Positions 61,024-64,000 of a stretch of DNA of 64,000 nucleotides are shown piece by piece. How positions within the stretch are numbered: the first letter of the stretch is position 1; every line of letters begins with the position of its first letter. The position numbers were made by a program, and so were the translations under genes. Under the pieces are notes generated by a model. The model was not told where the DNA came from. It was given only the letters and a program-made list of their open reading frames with translations, and did no database searches. Origin of the DNA: Rhodococcus sp. 4CII (lineage in GTDB: Bacteria; Actinomycetota; Actinomycetes; Mycobacteriales; Mycobacteriaceae); contig NZ_JACCFE010000002.1 of the NCBI RefSeq assembly GCF_014256275.1, positions 434,001 to 498,000 of the forward strand. Direction: 5' to 3'.

Positions 61024-61650
61024 TCAACTGCCGCGCGCGATCCACTCCTCCAGATGCGGGGCCTCGGCTCCGATGCTGGTGCCGTCGCCGTGTCCGGTGC
61101 GGACCGTGGTCGACGCCGGCAGCGCGAACAGACGGTCGCGGATGGACCCGATGATCGTCGGGAAGTCCGAGTAGGACCGCCCGGTGGCGCCGGGGCCTCC
61201 CGAGAACAGGGTGTCGCCGCTGAACAACTCCCCCGCCTCCGGCAGGTACAGGCAGCACGAACCGGGCGAGTGACCGGGAGTGTGCAGCACCCGGATGTCG
61301 GTCCCGGCCACCGGGATCTGCTGCTCGTCCTCGATCGGTGTGTACGCGACGGCGGTATGCGTCTGCCTCCACAGCACGTCGTCGGCCGGGTGGAGATAGA
61401 GGGGAGCATCAAGCGCTGCCGACAATTCGGGCGCCACCGTGACGTGGTCGTTGTGCCCGTGTGTGCAGACGATGGCCCGCACCTTCCGGCGGCCGACCGC
61501 CGCGACGATCGGTTCGGCGGAATGTGCGGCGTCGACGACCACCACTTCGGAGTCGTCGCCGACTATCCACACGTTGTTCTCGACGTCCCACGTGCCGCCG
61601 TCGAGGCTGAAGGTGCCGGAGGTGACCACTCGGTCGATGTGCACGCTCAC
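61024..61650 (-). CDS. metallo-beta-lactamase-fold hydrolase (glyoxalase II-like)
   Basis: 208 residues from GTG 61650 (GTG 61644 also possible). Zinc motif AIVCTHGHNDHVTVAPEL (HxHxDH), then HTPGHSPGSCCLYLPEAG, LFSGDTLFSGGPGATGRSYSD and TTVRTGHGDGTSIGAEAPHLEEW supply the remaining ligands. The layout is that of hydroxyacylglutathione hydrolases; as this group uses mycothiol, a mycothiol-linked thioester substrate is a fair guess. Divergent from the PAC2 gene. Confidence 0.9.
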   Translation of the reverse strand: MSVHIDRVVTSGTFSLDGGTWDVENNVWIVGDDSEVVVVDAAHSAEPIVAAVGRRKVRAIVCTHGHNDHVTVAPELSAALDAPLYLHPADDVLWRQTHTAVAYTPIEDEQQIPVAGTDIRVLHTPGHSPGSCCLYLPEAGELFSGDTLFSGGPGATGRSYSDFPTIIGSIRDRLFALPASTTVRTGHGDGTSIGAEAPHLEEWIARGS

Positions 61651-61936
61651 GACGCGACCGCCGATCGCCGGACCCGGCCGGCACATGCCTCTGCTCGATT
61701 CGACATCGTGCACCTCCAGAAACGTCGTCCTGCTCGGACCGTGCCGTTCCTCACAGTGCCACAATTGGCGCGCGGGATCTCGCTGTGGGCGAACACCGAA
61801 CGGCCCGTGGCGGGAATTATCGGTCGAGCGCGGCGTGTTCCCCCAGAGCGGGCCCTCCGAGAGCAAAGTCCGACGTATCGATGCCGGAGACGATAGGGGA
61901 CACTGGAGGCCAGGCACGAAGGAGAAGAGGTCTGTA

Positions 61937-62905
61937 ATGGACGAACAGTCGAAGATGTACGAGCTGGAGTTCCCGGCGCCGCAATTGTCCTCCGCGGACG
62001 GGCAGGGACCTGTGCTGATCCATGGACTCGAGGGCTTCTCCGACGCCGGCCACGCCGTCAAGCTCGCCACCACGCATCTCCGCGAGAGCCTGGAGAGCGA
62101 ACTGGTCGCCTCTTTCGCGGTCGACGAGCTCGTCGACTACCGCTCACGTCGGCCCACGATGACGTTCAAGTCCGATCATTTTTCGGACTACGACCAGCCC
62201 GAGCTGAACCTGTATTCCCTGAAGGACACGGCGGGAACCCCGTTCCTCCTGCTGGCAGGCATGGAACCCGATCTTCGCTGGGAGCGGTTCACCACGGCGG
62301 TGCGGCTGCTGGCCGAGCAGCTCGGTGTGCGCCGGACCGTGGGCATCAACGCCATTCCGATGGCCATTCCACACACTCGCCCGCTCGGAGTAACGGCTCA
62401 TTCGACCAACAAGGACCTGATCAAGGACCATCAGCGCTGGTCGGGCGAGCTGCAGGTGCCGGGCAGCGCTTCCTCGCTGATCGAGTTGCGGATGGCGCAG
62501 CACGGTCACGAGTCGGTGGGATTCTCCGTACACGTTCCGCATTACCTGGCTCAGACGGACTACCCCGGGGCCGCCGAAACCCTCCTCGAGAACGTGAGTG
62601 ACGTCACCGCCCTCGACCTGCCGCTGACCGCGCTCGGCGAGGCCGCCGCGCGCGTCCGGGAACAGGTCGACGAGCACATCGCGGGTAACGAGGAGGTACA
62701 AACCGTCGTCCACGCCCTGGAACGCCAGTACGATGCGTACGTGACGGCTCAGGAGCAGCAGTCCACGCTTCTGGCCAGCGAAGAAGATCTTCCGAGCGGT
62801 GACGAACTCGGTGCGGAGTTCGAGCGTTTCCTCGCCGAACAGGCGATGCAGGACGGCAACGGCGGCGACTCCGACGAGGAGGGGGAATCACCGGGCGGGG
62901 CATGA
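61937..62905 (+). CDS. PAC2 family protein
   Basis: 322 residues from ATG 61937 with GGAGAAGAGG upstream. The PAC2 domain (about 20-240) shows PVLIHGLEGFSDAGHAVKLA, ASFAVDELVDYRSRRPTMTF and GVTAHSTNKDLIKDHQRW. The C terminus is a charged helical tail ending in an acidic low-complexity stretch. PAC2 proteins are related to proteasome-assembly chaperones; this group has a proteasome, but a link is not shown. Followed by a hydrolase gene 145 bases on. Confidence 0.9.
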   Translation: MDEQSKMYELEFPAPQLSSADGQGPVLIHGLEGFSDAGHAVKLATTHLRESLESELVASFAVDELVDYRSRRPTMTFKSDHFSDYDQPELNLYSLKDTAGTPFLLLAGMEPDLRWERFTTAVRLLAEQLGVRRTVGINAIPMAIPHTRPLGVTAHSTNKDLIKDHQRWSGELQVPGSASSLIELRMAQHGHESVGFSVHVPHYLAQTDYPGAAETLLENVSDVTALDLPLTALGEAAARVREQVDEHIAGNEEVQTVVHALERQYDAYVTAQEQQSTLLASEEDLPSGDELGAEFERFLAEQAMQDGNGGDSDEEGESPGGA

Positions 62906-63050
62906 CGGCGAGTGGTTGTGCGGTCGCCACGCGGACACTGTGCGGCCGCACGGTCCGGTTGTTCATCCGGCACCCGGTGCAATAGCGTCGAGATGAAGCG
63001 GATGATTGAGCTGTCAACATTCGGGCACTGCACGTAGTTCAGGAGGCGAC

Positions 63051-64000
63051 ATGAGCGACCATCGCATTCGCAAGCTCAGGCCTGTTCCGAACGCCGAAAC
63101 CCGCATGATGTTCCGCACCATCCACGGTTACCGTCGTGCGTTCCGCATGGCGGGCGAGGGTCCTGCGCTGCTGCTGATCCACGGCATCGGCGACAACTCG
63201 TCCACGTGGACCGAGATCATCCCGCACCTCGCCAAGAACTACACCGTCATCGCGCCCGACCTGCTCGGTCACGGGCGTTCCGACAAGCCGCGGGCCGATT
63301 ACTCCGTCGCGGCATACGCCAACGGCATGCGCGACCTCCTGTCCACCCTGGGCATCGACAAGGTCACCGTCGTCGGTCACTCGCTCGGCGGCGGGGTCGC
63401 CATGCAGTTCGCCTATCAGTTCCCGCAGATGGTCGACCGGCTCGTCCTGGTGTCGGCGGGCGGGGTCACGAAGGACGTGCACCCGCTTCTGCGGCTCGCG
63501 TCGGTCCCGGTAGTCAACGAGGCGCTGAAATTGCTGCGCATCCCGGGTGCGATGCCCACCGTCCGGCTGGTCGGCAATGTGCTGAGTCAGCTGAACGGAA
63601 CTCGGCTGCGTCCCGGGGCGCTCCTGCACGACACACCCGACCTGGTACGGGTACTCGCCGAGTTGTACGACCCCACCGCGTACGAGGCCTACCTGCGCAC
63701 TCTGCGGGCCGTCGTCGACTGGCGTGGCCAGGTCGTCACCATGCTCGACCGATGTTATCTGACCGAGAACCTTCCGGTGCAGCTCATCTGGGGCGATCAG
63801 GACGCCGTCATCCCAGTGAGCCACGCCCACCTGGCGCACGCCGCCATGCCCGGCTCACACCTCGAGATCTTCCGTGGCGCAGGCCATTTCCCGTTCCGCG
63901 ACGACCCGATGCGGTTCCTGCGCACCATCGAGAAATTCCTGTCGGGAACGCATCCCTTGCAATTCGACGAAGCGAAGTGGCGGCAGATGCTGGTCACCGG
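63051..64000 (+). CDS. alpha/beta hydrolase (3' end outside window)
   Basis: Open from ATG 63051 (AGGAGG at 63041-63046) to the window edge, 316 codons. The oxyanion strand is ALLLIHGIGDNSSTWTEI, the nucleophile elbow VTVVGHSLGGGVAMQFA, the acid lies in LIWGDQDAVIPVSHAH and the histidine in FRGAGHFPFRDDP, so the catalytic triad is complete before the edge. The fold resembles haloalkane dehalogenase/epoxide hydrolase or meta-cleavage-type hydrolases; substrate unknown. Confidence 0.88.
   Translation, partial: MSDHRIRKLRPVPNAETRMMFRTIHGYRRAFRMAGEGPALLLIHGIGDNSSTWTEIIPHLAKNYTVIAPDLLGHGRSDKPRADYSVAAYANGMRDLLSTLGIDKVTVVGHSLGGGVAMQFAYQFPQMVDRLVLVSAGGVTKDVHPLLRLASVPVVNEALKLLRIPGAMPTVRLVGNVLSQLNGTRLRPGALLHDTPDLVRVLAELYDPTAYEAYLRTLRAVVDWRGQVVTMLDRCYLTENLPVQLIWGDQDAVIPVSHAHLAHAAMPGSHLEIFRGAGHFPFRDDPMRFLRTIEKFLSGTHPLQFDEAKWRQMLVT

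Overview
The window reads as chromosomal DNA of a high-GC mycolic-acid actinobacterium, most likely Rhodococcus of the jostii/opacus group (inference). The reasons are very high GC, frequent GTG starts, a WS/DGAT acyltransferase, polyphosphate glucokinase, actinobacterial-only families (DUF3000, DUF3039, DUF3093, DUF3099, DUF3159, DUF3710, DUF4192, DUF4193), and a gene order that, from memory and unchecked, follows the Mycobacterium tuberculosis hemQ-hemY-hemE to sigB-ideR segment (about Rv2676c to Rv2715). No rRNA, tRNA, IS element, phage gene or CRISPR array was recognised.

Region 1 (1-9.8 kb): coproporphyrin-route heme genes hemE-cgoX-hemQ run into a BisC-type molybdoenzyme that leaves the window. 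Then come a DUF3000 gene, a divergent esterase / WS-DGAT pair carrying two KstR-type operators (the WS/DGAT gene has an apparent 1-base frameshift near its 3' end), and RNase D. Region 2 (9.9-22.9 kb) looks like an insertion relative to mycobacterial order. It holds fadA-fadB (beta-oxidation trifunctional complex) and a six-gene, almost fully overlapping operon on the minus strand: GntR regulator, AprB-like ferredoxin, NitT/TauT-type ABC importer and an AprA-like flavoprotein with a HEAT-repeat tail. A siderophore-binding lipoprotein with an IdeR box and a sugar-porter MFS protein follow. The six-gene operon is the best candidate for an undescribed system.

Region 3 (23-34.9 kb): dxs, a glutaminase-STAS-cNMP fusion, a DrrAB-type exporter with a SIMPL protein and a MarR regulator, an RNA m5U-type methyltransferase, and a KimA-like potassium permease divergent from two TrkA-type proteins (ceoB/ceoC). 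Region 4 (35-43.8 kb) is conserved housekeeping: DUF3159, an OB-fold protein, a hydrolase, DUF3710, dut, DUF3093, DUF4193, cei, suhB, ppgK and the principal sigma factor sigA.

Region 5 (43.8-64 kb): a KhtTU-like K+/H+ antiporter pair, several small conserved genes, a superfamily II helicase, a YihY-like membrane protein, a methyltransferase, sigB with an ECF-type promoter, a Pat-type acetyltransferase next to the deacetylase acuC, ideR-galE, DUF4192, a DUF5642 lipoprotein, an MBL hydrolase, a PAC2 protein and a truncated alpha/beta hydrolase. Themes are heme and iron control, fatty acid and sterol-type lipid metabolism, potassium balance, stress sigma control and acyl-CoA/acetylation control. 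Many operons end in near-perfect hairpins, several shared by convergent genes.
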